From CAYXLI01 sp964464925 (GTDB lineage Bacteria; Acidobacteriota; Terriglobia; Bryobacterales; Bryobacteraceae), in contig CAYXLI010000053.1 of NCBI GenBank assembly GCA_964464925.1, positions 1 to 23,868 of the forward strand: a DNA stretch of 23,868 nt, in the 5' to 3' direction. The translations under genes were made by a program, and so were the position numbers. Shown piece by piece: positions 16,274 through 23,744 of the stretch (positions are counted from its first letter, which is position 1; each line of letters begins with the position of its first letter). The notes below the pieces were generated by a model that worked only from the letters and a program-made list of their open reading frames with translations, searched no databases and was not told the DNA's origin.

Positions 16274-16589
16274 GGTGCAGCCGAGGCACTCAGAAATGTT
16301 ACTCAGGTGAAGAGAGGGGAGCTTAAAGCAGATCGCCTTTGCGGAGAGTACGCCGAGAATTATCAGCCGCATCATCCTGCGTCGTTCACGCTCGAACGGT
16401 TGCGCGGCATTCGAGTAGGCAACCGGTTGAACTGACAAGCCCGGAGGCCATCCGGGACACTTGCAGATGGAAGCCGAGGTCAGCCGTGATGGTGCTCCTA
16501 AAGTATCGTGGAACTTGTGCACGATGCAGCAGCACGCAGACGGACTGTTCTCAGGCCGTTTGTTCTAAAATATCCACAGGGCGCATGGC
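16274..16589 (+). other. No supported gene
   Basis: Roughly 315 bases between the thioredoxin-fold relic and the macrodomain gene. I see no recognisable motif, RNA or repeat. The promoter of the macrodomain gene should lie near its right end. Confidence 0.4.
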
Positions 16590-17120
16590 GTGTTTCTCGT
16601 CCTATCTGATCTTGACCCAACGGTCGTGTTTGCGTTGAGCCAGGTGTTCGGCAATTATGAGGGTGTTAGTGTCCGGGCCGCTGACATCCTCACGTCCAAA
16701 GTTGACGCTCTGGTGAGCCCTGCGAATAGTTTCGGTTTCATGGACGGCGGAGTCGACCGCGCTTACAGGAATGTTTTTGGCCTTGGCATCCAGCGGCGTG
16801 TACAGCAGGTCATTGAGCAGCGGTACCAAGGCGAACTTCCCGTCGGTTCAGCGTTCATCGTCCCGACTGACCATCGAACGATTACTCGACTGATCGTTGC
16901 GCCGACCATGAAGACTCCCCGAGGAATCGTCGGAACTGATAACGTCTATCGCGCGATGAAAGCTGCGCTCCTGTGTGGCCAGGCGGCAAGCCCCCCGGTC
17001 GAACGACTTGGCGTGCCAGGTATGGGAACCGGGATTGGCCACATGGACCCCTTCGACAGCGCAGAGCAGATGCTCAAAGCGTTCCTTGAGGTGGTCAATC
17101 CGAGTCGCCGTTCAGACTAG
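16590..17120 (+). CDS. Macrodomain (ADP-ribose-binding) protein
   Basis: A 176-residue protein with a GTG start; the ATG at 16585 is out of frame. It is a single macrodomain. Asp32 in RAADIL follows the second strand, and LVSPANSFGFMDGGVDRAY (41-59) is the catalytic or binding loop (Asn46, the Gly-rich stretch). VGSAFIVPT, APTMKTP and GVPGMGTGIGHM (141-152, the phosphate-binding loop) complete the fold. Macrodomains bind ADP-ribose, and some remove it from proteins, DNA or O-acetyl groups. The form with SPANSFGFMDGG is widespread, and its substrate is usually unknown. With the NADAR genes at 1988 and 2558, it makes a second ADP-ribose-linked function in the window. It appears complete and stands alone. 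Confidence 0.85.
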   Translation: MFLVLSDLDPTVVFALSQVFGNYEGVSVRAADILTSKVDALVSPANSFGFMDGGVDRAYRNVFGLGIQRRVQQVIEQRYQGELPVGSAFIVPTDHRTITRLIVAPTMKTPRGIVGTDNVYRAMKAALLCGQAASPPVERLGVPGMGTGIGHMDPFDSAEQMLKAFLEVVNPSRRSD

Positions 17121-17221
17121 CTACATGCCGACCGGGCGAACGAACCCGTCTGCGCGTCAGTTGGCCGAAGTGGCGGGGGATTTGCGCGCCCGCCGCCTTC
17201 GATTGCGACGTGGAGAATGGT

Positions 17222-17998
17222 CTAGCGGGACTCACTGGTCGTAAAAGTGAAGGCGCTCTGGCAGGCTGAGAATCCACCGCGCAGACCGGCCTCGAAGTGC
17301 CGAATGCGAGAACCGGCGTCCCCGTGACCCGACATCGACATTACTGAAAGGACGTCCCTCGACCTGCCGGGATCATCTGCAGACCACGCCAAGGCCCACC
17401 TAGCTTCCTCAATGTCGCCCGGGTCGAGTAAACCCTGCGTCTGAAACCGCCGAGTGATTGCGCCGGCGAAGCAATCCGCCTGCGCTTCACGAGGGTATTC
17501 GCCGTCCCAAATTGGGGGATTGCACAACCCGGGGCTGGTTTCTCGCGCACGTTCTTCCCGGCACGCGTCGGCATCCTTCTTGTAGCGGATTGCGTGTCCG
17601 AACTCATGGGCCAGCACGACGATTCCGGCATAATCGCCATCGGTGCCCAGCGTCCGGGCGGCATGATTCGTGATCTGGGTCAGGAATACTTCATCGAAGT
17701 AGACCCGGTTGTCGATGGAGCAGTAGTGAGCGTTGCCGGGCGTTAGCCGGCCGCAGCCGGTTTCGACGACGCCTCGAAAAACCAAGATCTGTGGCATATC
17801 CGCCCACCTTTTCGAGGGATCGGGAAACAGCTCTTTCCAGGTGCTCTCGAGCGCCGATGTGGCGGCTGCCGCGTTACTGATAACCTTCGCGGTTGTGACG
17901 ACTTCGGCTTCCGCTTTCCACAAAGGTGCCGCCGCGAGCACGGCCGCCAGCACGGCCGGCGATATCGCTTTGCTTAACGGATTTAAGATCGACTTCAT
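17222..17998 (-). CDS. Secreted neutral zinc metallopeptidase (YpfJ-like)
   Basis: A 258-residue protein with AAGGAGG seven bases before its ATG. An N-terminal signal peptide or signal anchor is seen (AVLAAVLAAAPLWKAEA). The peptidase domain has VVLAHEFGHAIRY (127-139; His131, Glu132, His135) as the zinc site, and REAQADCFAGA (170-180; Glu171) gives the third ligand, as in the 'putative neutral zinc metallopeptidase' family. A likely disulfide pair is Cys82 and Cys93 (TGCGRLTPGNAHYC). WALAWSADDP and HGDAGSRIRHFEAGL match the family's closing motifs. It should act in the periplasm or at the membrane. It is transcribed away from the R-domain relic at 18094. Confidence 0.85.
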   Translation of the reverse strand: MKSILNPLSKAISPAVLAAVLAAAPLWKAEAEVVTTAKVISNAAAATSALESTWKELFPDPSKRWADMPQILVFRGVVETGCGRLTPGNAHYCSIDNRVYFDEVFLTQITNHAARTLGTDGDYAGIVVLAHEFGHAIRYKKDADACREERARETSPGLCNPPIWDGEYPREAQADCFAGAITRRFQTQGLLDPGDIEEARWALAWSADDPGRSRDVLSVMSMSGHGDAGSRIRHFEAGLRGGFSACQSAFTFTTSESR

Positions 17999-18093
17999 GT
18001 TTCGTCCTCCTTACAATCAAGGACGGCGGGAACAAGCAGCCGAGATTACCTCAGAAATGGCCTGTGTTGGAGCATCGTTTACGCTCGAGAGTC

Positions 18094-18216
18094 ATGCCGG
18101 AGCAGAAAGGGAACAGGGAAGCAGCGGCGCGGAAGGAACTTCATGCGGTCGTCACCGATCAAAGGTTCGCGGATAGGATTGTTGTCGATGCGGGTCTGTG
18201 CGACTCCGCCAGATAG
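18094..18216 (+). pseudogene. Truncated R-domain gene
   Basis: The frame from the ATG at 18094 reads MPEQKGN, then KELHAVVTDQRFADRIV and VDAGLCDS, which follows the start of the protein at 991 (MPDQQEN, LQAVVADQKFGDRIL, QDASLCES). Homology stops after the first conserved cysteine, and the frame ends three codons later at 18216. No continuation was found on this strand. About 40 of the usual 95 or more residues remain. Confidence 0.7.
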
Positions 18217-18830
18217 GCAACGCGGTCCTGGACTCCGGGATCGTAAACGGCGATGATGTAAGGGTTGTTGAGCGCCGTTCCTGGTCGGCAGGCATTCAAT
18301 GATGCGTGCCCCGGGTGTAAAGCCCGACTCGCACCACTTGGGCCGTCTTCGTCGCCGGCCAAAACCGGTATCAGGTTTCGACCCATGGCCCCGTTTCATA
18401 GGCATTTTGGGAGCGCCGTTTTGCCCGGCCGTAGTCGATCGTTTGCACAGCTCCGGGAAAAAGGGGACATTTCTCCTTCGCCTTGATACGAGGAACCCGA
18501 CCCGTGCAGTGTGGGATGAAAATCGCAGCATCAGACATTTTGAGGGTTCTCCGCGAGGCGAATTACGCTCACAGTCCGCAGAACTGCGCTGCCCCCTGAG
18601 AGGGGATCTTGTCCATGAACCGGTCTTTGACAACAACGATGATCAACCGGCGATCGCAGCCTCACCCGAGGTGTGCCCGTTGTCTGTCCCACTACTGGCA
18701 GTGCGCGAACTCGCTTCTGCATCTCCGTGCGATCCTGCTCTTCTGTGCGCCCCTCAGACCGCCTCAGCCAGCACGCTTGCACCATTTCTCTGGGCAGTTA
18801 GGCTTTCAAACCCCATAGCAGGACCATTCC
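18217..18830 (+). other. No supported gene; probable eroded DNA
   Basis: About 610 bases between the truncated R-domain gene and the HTH relic. Open frames exist on both strands, but none shows a family motif. The stretch GGGGACATTTCTCC near 18464 recalls repeats seen at transposon ends, but it is too short to assign. Confidence 0.4.
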
Positions 18831-18835
18831 GTTTC

Positions 18836-18985
18836 GGCTCACTTCAAACGGCTCTTGAGCTGGCCGAAAGACTCCAGGTCTCTCTCGGCACACTCCGAAC
18901 CTGGCGGTCTGAAGGCAAAGAACCTCGGTTCCATCGGATTGGGCAGTTGATCCGCTATGCCCCGTCCGACTCGCTCTGCACGGAA
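18836..18985 (+). pseudogene. Excisionase-like HTH (HTH_17) relic
   Basis: One frame reads TALELAERLQVSLGTLRTW, then RSEGKEPRFHRIGQLIRY, then PSD. This is the helix-turn-helix plus wing of MerR-like excisionase domains. The sequence before it is not recognisable, and no convincing start or ribosome site is seen. After it the frame runs on into the antisense of another relic. Such genes often accompany integrative elements; no integrase is visible here. Confidence 0.55.
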
Positions 18986-19029
18986 GTCACTTGCGTGGTT
19001 TGCGGCGGCTCAAAGTCGAGGCAACATCC

Positions 19030-19333
19030 AAGAACAACGGCCCACGCTGCGCTCTGCTCGATGAGGGATGCTCGTCCACCAGTTTCCAATGAGCCGGGCG
19101 CGCATAGTGCTCGCGGGCGGACGTGGGTGCTCTGATGTGAGCGCACGCGGAACACCTGCCCGCACCGCACTCACCGGGACCGCGATCTCACGGCGACACT
19201 CGCGGCAGTGATCCCGGAGTACAGACTCGCACAAATTTGCGTCGTGCACGACTCGATCCCTGAATTCGCGGTCGATGAGTAGCGCTTCGCCGCCGCGCTT
19301 TGGATTGATTATCGGTTTGCTGTGATCGGGCAT
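19030..19333 (-). pseudogene. Frameshifted R-domain gene
   Basis: The ATG at 19333 gives MPDHSKP, then REFRDRVVHDANLCESVL, DHCRECRREIAVPVSAV and RAGVPRALTSEHP, a near relative of the protein at 991. The Cys pair (CREC) is kept. After MRARLIG the frame is lost, but the adjacent frame supplies AAWAVVLGC, which matches the expected Trp motif. At least one frameshift therefore separates the halves. No membrane segment or further domain can be followed. Confidence 0.7.
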
Positions 19334-19433
19334 ACCTGCCGTTGTCGCCAATCGTAAGGATTACTATCCTACAATGCGGGATGCGTCTTGTGCTTTCAAA
19401 ACGCTCCTCAAGCCCCATTTGCATCTATCATTG

Positions 19434-19459
19434 CCCTTCCATAAAACCCCTTCCATAAA
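19434..19459 (+). repeat. Two direct repeats CCCTTCCATAAA upstream of the TPR gene
   Basis: The 12-base word occurs at 19434-19445 and 19448-19459, with two bases between, and ends 27 bp before the ATG at 19487. It could be a regulator site or part of the promoter region; no regulator is known. Confidence 0.45.
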
Positions 19460-19486
19460 CTGCTGACACAAGCGATAATTACTGCA

Positions 19487-20653
19487 ATGTTGGACCGATT
19501 GACTGTGAGACTCGGTGCCCGGTTAGCCGGCACGGCGCGTGGAGTCCTGATGCTGCTGGCGATCTCGCCGGGCTCGCCGCTCGCATTCAGCCAACTGGCG
19601 GACCAGAAAGATGCGGCAGCCCTCCGATTGAACCCGCGTCTCGCCAAGGCGTACACTCAGCGCGCCTTTTTCTACGAGCGCTTGGGCCAAATGGACAAAG
19701 CTCTGCAGGACTATAACCTGGCGATCGAGCTGGATCCCGCCGATCACAAAGCCTTGGCGAGTCGGGGGAGGATTTACGAGAACCAGCGCGAATATCAGCG
19801 GGCGATTCAGGATTACAAAGCAGCCATCGCGGCGCGCCCTGAAGAGGCGCTGCCTTGGGACAATCTCGGCGTGGTGCATCACCGACTTGGAGAGCGGGAC
19901 AAGGCCATCGAGGATTTTACTCATGCGATCCGCGTCGATCCGCGCTATCGTTCGGCATACGCGAATCGCGGCGTCGCATACTTCGAGCTTCAGCGATATC
20001 AGAACGCAATTGAGGACTGGACCAAGGCGATCGACTTAGGAGATGTGCAACTATATTGTGACCGCGGGAATGCCTACCTTCGCCTGAAAGAATACGAGAA
20101 AGCGTTGGCGGACTATACGCACTCCATTCAAAGGGACCCGAGTGAACCCGAGAACTATCAGGTTCGCGCTTATCTGAACCTTATCTTGGGACACGGCGCC
20201 GCCGCGGCCAGTGACGCCCGGCGTACACTCGACCTGCGCGGATGGCGATCTCTGACGACGGTTGCGATGGTGAGCGTGGCGCATTTCGGCTATATAGAGG
20301 CGCAGCAACCCTCCGAAGCCCGAAAAATTCTCGAGGAAGCGGCTGTCCGTTGCGATACGGCGGCGTGGCCCTATCCAGTGATCCGGTTTTTGCGTGGGGA
20401 GATCAGCGAGCGCGAACTGGATGCCAGCAGTGATATGTACGATCCGGGAGATATCGGCAGGTCCGTCACGGCTTTTCTCGTTCACTTTTATGTTGGCATG
20501 AGCCAGTTCTACTCGCCTCGGGGCGAGCCGACTGCCCGAACGGTCGCACTTCAAGAGTTCGAGAAAGTGGTGGCCAGTAACTTCACAGAAGCCATGGAAT
20601 ATGATCTGGCGCGGTCCTATCTCTCACGGATACACGCGATGGCTGGACGTTAG
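19487..20653 (+). CDS. TPR-repeat protein
   Basis: A 388-residue protein. A hydrophobic N-terminal stretch (about 18-36, VLMLLAISPGSPLAFS) is a signal peptide or anchor. At least six TPR units follow between residues 53 and 252, with clear helices such as AYTQRAFFYERLGQMDKAL, ALASRGRIYENQREYQRAI and AYANRGVAYFELQRYQNAI and the usual DP after helix B (ELDP, RVDP, QRDP). The C-terminal 130 residues are helical without a clear motif. TPR arrays bind partner proteins, here probably outside the cytoplasm. No strong Shine-Dalgarno is seen. The gene is intact, in contrast to the frameshifted TPR gene at 1126-1910. It stands alone between two relic zones. Confidence 0.8.
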   Translation: MLDRLTVRLGARLAGTARGVLMLLAISPGSPLAFSQLADQKDAAALRLNPRLAKAYTQRAFFYERLGQMDKALQDYNLAIELDPADHKALASRGRIYENQREYQRAIQDYKAAIAARPEEALPWDNLGVVHHRLGERDKAIEDFTHAIRVDPRYRSAYANRGVAYFELQRYQNAIEDWTKAIDLGDVQLYCDRGNAYLRLKEYEKALADYTHSIQRDPSEPENYQVRAYLNLILGHGAAAASDARRTLDLRGWRSLTTVAMVSVAHFGYIEAQQPSEARKILEEAAVRCDTAAWPYPVIRFLRGEISERELDASSDMYDPGDIGRSVTAFLVHFYVGMSQFYSPRGEPTARTVALQEFEKVVASNFTEAMEYDLARSYLSRIHAMAGR

Positions 20654-20683
20654 AACCTCGGTCCCCGGTAAGGGATCCACGTG

Positions 20684-20697
20684 TTTGCAATAGTGCC
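20684..20697 (-). repeat. IS6-family-like terminal inverted repeat
   Basis: The plus strand reads TTTGCAATAGTGCC, one mismatch from the reverse complement of the classic IS6/IS26 end GGCACTGTTGCAAA. It lies just beyond the stop of the transposase relic at 20781, in the correct order for the element's right end. Confidence 0.6.
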
Positions 20698-20780
20698 GAT
20701 GCCGCATCGGGCGTAACGGTCCTGTTGCAAACAGCAGCGGGCGAGCGAAGATGGGCTGTTCGTTAGCGGGCGGGCTCTGA

Positions 20781-20930
20781 TTATGCTGCGATCCCGAAGG
20801 CCGCGTGAATGAACTGGCGCGGGCCGATGGCATCCGCTTTCGCAACCAGCGGATCTGTCCCTTTCGTATCGCATGCATAGCTTCGTAACCCTCGATCGTT
20901 CTCAACGCTCCTCCTACCGATCGGAAGCCT
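20781..20930 (-). pseudogene. IS6-family transposase C-terminus, relic 1
   Basis: On the minus strand the DNA reads LRTIEGYEAMHAIRKGQIRW, the strongly conserved C-terminal block of IS6 (IS26-like) transposases. After one frameshift it continues DAIGPRQFIHAAFGIAA and a stop at 20781. The DDE catalytic core is absent. A terminal repeat at 20684 fits as the end of the same element. Confidence 0.75.
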
Positions 20931-21028
20931 AGGCTGGCAGTGATCCGCTTTTTGATGAAACGGTGATCCCGTAGTGTCGCAAATGGGCGTCCGAAACTAT
21001 GCCAGGTCTGAGGTTGCCGGGGATAGCG

Positions 21029-21112
21029 CTAGATTCCGAACGTGCGCTCTATGAATGGGATCTAGCCCATGATGTCGTCCTTCGCCACCCAGCGGATTTG
21101 ACCTTTTCTGAT
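21029..21112 (-). pseudogene. IS6-family transposase C-terminus, relic 2
   Basis: The minus strand reads IRKGQIRWVAKDDIMG, a stop, then IPFIERTFGI and a stop. It is the same transposase end as at 20781 but a different copy, with a stop in place of a Gln-like codon. Its left part ends exactly where similarity to the NADAR gene begins (21113), so this element probably caused the break. Confidence 0.7.
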
Positions 21113-21288
21113 GCCGAAGCAGGGGTGGGGCTGGTTGGGCAATATGGCCCCATTCAGCGTCGATACGAAGGCGAGCACTGGCCGAGTTCGGAAGCGTTGT
21201 TCCAGGCGTTGCGATTCGCTCCCGGGGATCCGGAACGGGTCGCAATCCGTTCGGCGAGTTCGGCGTTCGATGCCCAAGCAGGTCGCGC
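21113..21288 (+). pseudogene. Internal fragment of a NADAR gene
   Basis: Nearly identical in DNA to about 2617-2796 of the NADAR gene at 2558 (WGNMAPFSVD region to the FDAKQVAL region). It has a one-base deletion after GTCGAT and an extra C in GATGCCCAAG, so the frame is broken. The 5' edge meets an IS6 relic and the 3' edge meets the IS21-family element. The rest of the gene is not found beyond the element. Confidence 0.85.
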
Positions 21289-21302
21289 TGTCACCGCCGG
21301 TG

Positions 21303-21341
21303 CAATAATCCCCAAAACGCCGGTTGAAAATTCCCCAGCCC
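21303..21341 (+). repeat. Left terminal inverted repeat of the IS21 element
   Basis: 39 bases that match the reverse complement of 23693-23731 at 34 positions; the inner part GAAAATTCCCCAGCCC is perfect. Confidence 0.85.
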
Positions 21342-21410
21342 CGGCGAAGTGGTGTATACCCGCAACGACTCCAAGCGGAGGAGGTGCGGCGGGTGCTACG
21401 GGGGAAAGAC

Positions 21411-22643
21411 GTGCACGATATCGAAGAGATGAACAGGACGGGTCTAAGCATCTCAGCCATCAGCGAGTTGACCCGCTACGACCGGAAGACGATTCGCAAG
21501 TATCTGCAGAAGGCCGAGGCGGCGCCCGCTTATGGGAATCGGCCACCACAGGTCAGCAAACTGGACGGGTTCAAGCCCTATCTTGAAGACCGTCTCAAAG
21601 CCGGCGTGTGGAACGCGCAGGTGCTACTGCGCGAACTGCGCGACCGCGGCTATGCCGGAGGGTACACGATTCTGAAGGAGTGGCTCCATCCGCAGCGACA
21701 GGCAGCGTATGCAACGGCGGTCCGTCGGTTTGAGACGCCGCCGGCCAAGCAGGCGCAGATGGACTGGGGACATCTGGGATACGTGGAAGGCGACGGCGCG
21801 TCTCAGAAGATCTGGGGCTTCACGATGACACTGGGGTACAGCCGGCGGATGTGGGCGCAGGCGGGATTGGAGCAGACGCTCGGAACGCTGCTGCGCATGC
21901 ACGAAGCGGCGTTTCAGGAGTGGGGCGGGGTCCCCGACGAGATCCTGTACGACCGGATGAAGACCGTCTGGTTGAAGGTGGACGACCGCGGCGAGATTGT
22001 GTGGCATCCGGTGTTTCTGGACTTCGCCCGCTACTGGGGATTTCAACCGCGGCTGTGTCGGCCTTACCGGGCACAAACCAAGGGGAAGATCGAGTCGGGG
22101 GTGAAATACGTGCGGCGGAATTTTGTCTGTGGCCTGCTCGGCCGCGAGCCGTCCTGCCTGGCCGACTTCAACACGCAGCTGCGGCAGTGGGTGGGCGAAG
22201 TTGCCAACGTCCGAGTGCACGGCACGACGCACGAGGAGGTGTCGAACCGCTGGGCAATCGAGCAACAGAAATTGCAGCCGCTGGACGGCCGTCCACCATA
22301 CCCGTTCGCCGAAGAGGAGACGCGGAAGGTCGCGCGGGACGCATACGTGAGTTGGGATGCGAGTCGCTATTCGGTGCCCTGGGTCTTGGCAGGTAGGCAG
22401 GTCGGGGTGCTCGAGCGCAACGGCAGCGTGGAAGTGCATTGCGGCGGCGAGCGCATCGCGACACACCGCTCGGCCGAACGCAAGCACGAGATCATCACAC
22501 AGCACGAACATCATCAGGGCATCCCGATGAGCGCCGCCCGCAGCGGAGGCAAGATCCTCGTCCACTTGCGCGAGGTCGCGCCTGCTGTGGAAGCGCGCTC
22601 GTTGGCTGCTTACGAAAGTCTGGCAGTAGGAGACGCGCAATGA
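21411..22643 (+). CDS. istA: IS21-family transposase IstA
   Basis: A 410-residue transposase when begun at the GTG at 21411, which has GGGGGAAAG just upstream. The longer frame from a TTG at 21324 lies inside the terminal repeat and is unlikely; an ATG at 21429 is another option. The N-terminus is a helix-turn-helix (GLSISAISELTRYDRKTIRKYL) for binding the element ends. The DDE core follows: QMDWGHLGYV (Asp118), ILYDRMKTV (Asp181) and TKGKIESGVKYV (Glu228), numbered from the GTG. The C-terminal part is the usual beta-barrel-like region. IstA joins with the ATPase IstB to cut and insert the element. Its stop overlaps the istB start (ATGA), so translation is coupled. Confidence 0.92.
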   Translation: MHDIEEMNRTGLSISAISELTRYDRKTIRKYLQKAEAAPAYGNRPPQVSKLDGFKPYLEDRLKAGVWNAQVLLRELRDRGYAGGYTILKEWLHPQRQAAYATAVRRFETPPAKQAQMDWGHLGYVEGDGASQKIWGFTMTLGYSRRMWAQAGLEQTLGTLLRMHEAAFQEWGGVPDEILYDRMKTVWLKVDDRGEIVWHPVFLDFARYWGFQPRLCRPYRAQTKGKIESGVKYVRRNFVCGLLGREPSCLADFNTQLRQWVGEVANVRVHGTTHEEVSNRWAIEQQKLQPLDGRPPYPFAEEETRKVARDAYVSWDASRYSVPWVLAGRQVGVLERNGSVEVHCGGERIATHRSAERKHEIITQHEHHQGIPMSAARSGGKILVHLREVAPAVEARSLAAYESLAVGDAQ

Positions 22644-23476
22644 CGCCGCCGATGGAGCGCTTGCAGAGCGCGCTCACGACCTTGGGGCTGAAAGCGGTGG
22701 AAGCCCGTCTGGACTCGCTGTTGGAACAGGCAGCGAAAAAGGAGCCAAGCTATGCGGAGTTCCTGGACGAAGTGCTCGGCAGCGAAGTGGACGCGCGCCG
22801 AACGCGGTATCTGCGGGCGCGTCTGCAACTGGCGCACCTGCCGTTCGTGAAGACGTTTGACCAGTTTGATTTCGGCTTTCAACCGTCTGTCGACGAACGC
22901 CAGATTCGCGAACTGCGGTCCTTGCGCTTCGTGAGTGAGGCGAGCAATCTGATTTTTCTGGGGCCGCCTGGCGTCGGGAAGACGCACTTGAGCGTGGCAT
23001 TCGCCGAAGCGGCGATCCAGGCCGGCTTCGGCGCTTACTTCATCACCGCGCATGACATGGTGACCGATTTGGGGCGAGCCTACCGTGAGGGGCGGCTCGA
23101 TCGCCGCATGCGCGTCTATCTCGCGCCGAAGGTTCTCGTTATCGACGAAATGGGGTACCTGCCGCTGGACGACCTCGGCGCGACGATCTTCTTCCAACTC
23201 GTCAGCGCCCGCTACGAGCGCGGCAGCATCATCCTGACCAGCAACAAAAGCTATGGCGATTGGGGATCCATCTTCGGCGACCCGATCATCGCCACGGCGA
23301 TTCTGGACCGGTTGCTTCACCACTCGACCACAGTCAACATCCGCGGCGAAAGCTACCGGCTGAAGGAGCGCCGCCGCGCTGGCCTGTTGCCCCGGCCCGA
23401 GGATCAGCCGCCGGTGTTGCCGCCTCAGCCCGCTGTCGCGCCGAACAGTCGGACTAAAGGGAAGGTTTCGCTGTGA
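22640..23476 (+). CDS. istB: IS21-family helper ATPase IstB
   Basis: A 278-residue AAA+ ATPase from the ATG that overlaps the istA stop. The N-terminal helical part (MERLQSALTTLGLKAVEARL) is typical of IstB. Walker A is LGPPGVGKTHL (Lys114, Thr115) and Walker B is VLVIDEMGYLPL; the sensor and arginine-finger regions (ILTSNKSYGDWGSIF, ILDRLLHHS) are present. It remodels target DNA and recruits IstA. The C-terminus is Pro-rich (PEDQPPVLPPQPA), a common variable tail. It is complete and of normal length. Confidence 0.93.
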   Translation: MTPPMERLQSALTTLGLKAVEARLDSLLEQAAKKEPSYAEFLDEVLGSEVDARRTRYLRARLQLAHLPFVKTFDQFDFGFQPSVDERQIRELRSLRFVSEASNLIFLGPPGVGKTHLSVAFAEAAIQAGFGAYFITAHDMVTDLGRAYREGRLDRRMRVYLAPKVLVIDEMGYLPLDDLGATIFFQLVSARYERGSIILTSNKSYGDWGSIFGDPIIATAILDRLLHHSTTVNIRGESYRLKERRRAGLLPRPEDQPPVLPPQPAVAPNSRTKGKVSL

Positions 23477-23692
23477 GTTTTTTAAGGCATGAGCAGATCT
23501 ATCAATCCGATGTGTTCTGTTTTGGAACGCAGGGCGAAGCTGATTCCGGCTTCGCCCCGCGCCTCATCGTCTTGATGAGTCTGCGACCGGATATTCCTTG
23601 GCGGGTTGGTCTCCACCAGAGCCCACCTCCGCTTCACCGGCCGGAAACTATGCTCTACCCACCGGCCGAAACAGTCAACCACCACCTGACGA

Positions 23693-23731
23693 GGGCTGGG
23701 GAATTTTCGACCGGCGATTTGGGGAATTTTC
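23693..23731 (-). repeat. Right terminal inverted repeat of the IS21 element
   Basis: Partner of 21303-21341, five mismatches in 39 bases. Confidence 0.85.
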
Positions 23732-23744
23732 AGGCTCTTCCGCA

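Larger units (their letters stand above)
21289..23744 (+). mobile_element. IS21-family insertion sequence
   Basis: About 2.45 kb with istA and istB in the standard overlapping order, bounded by long imperfect inverted repeats. The outer ends are set by the expected 5'-TG...CA-3' (TGTCACC at 21289, CA at 23743-23744) and may be off by a few bases. No clear target duplication is seen, and the interrupted NADAR gene does not resume on the right, so a deletion or recombination probably followed insertion. Both genes look intact, so the element may be active. Confidence 0.85.

Noticed and set aside
18440..18490. GGGGACATTTCTCC as a transposon end
   Set aside because: Too short, no partner repeat and no transposase nearby in the right place.
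21624..22640. Minus-strand frame of 338 codons opposite istA
   Set aside because: Shadow frame: istA on the plus strand has the full DDE and HTH signature.
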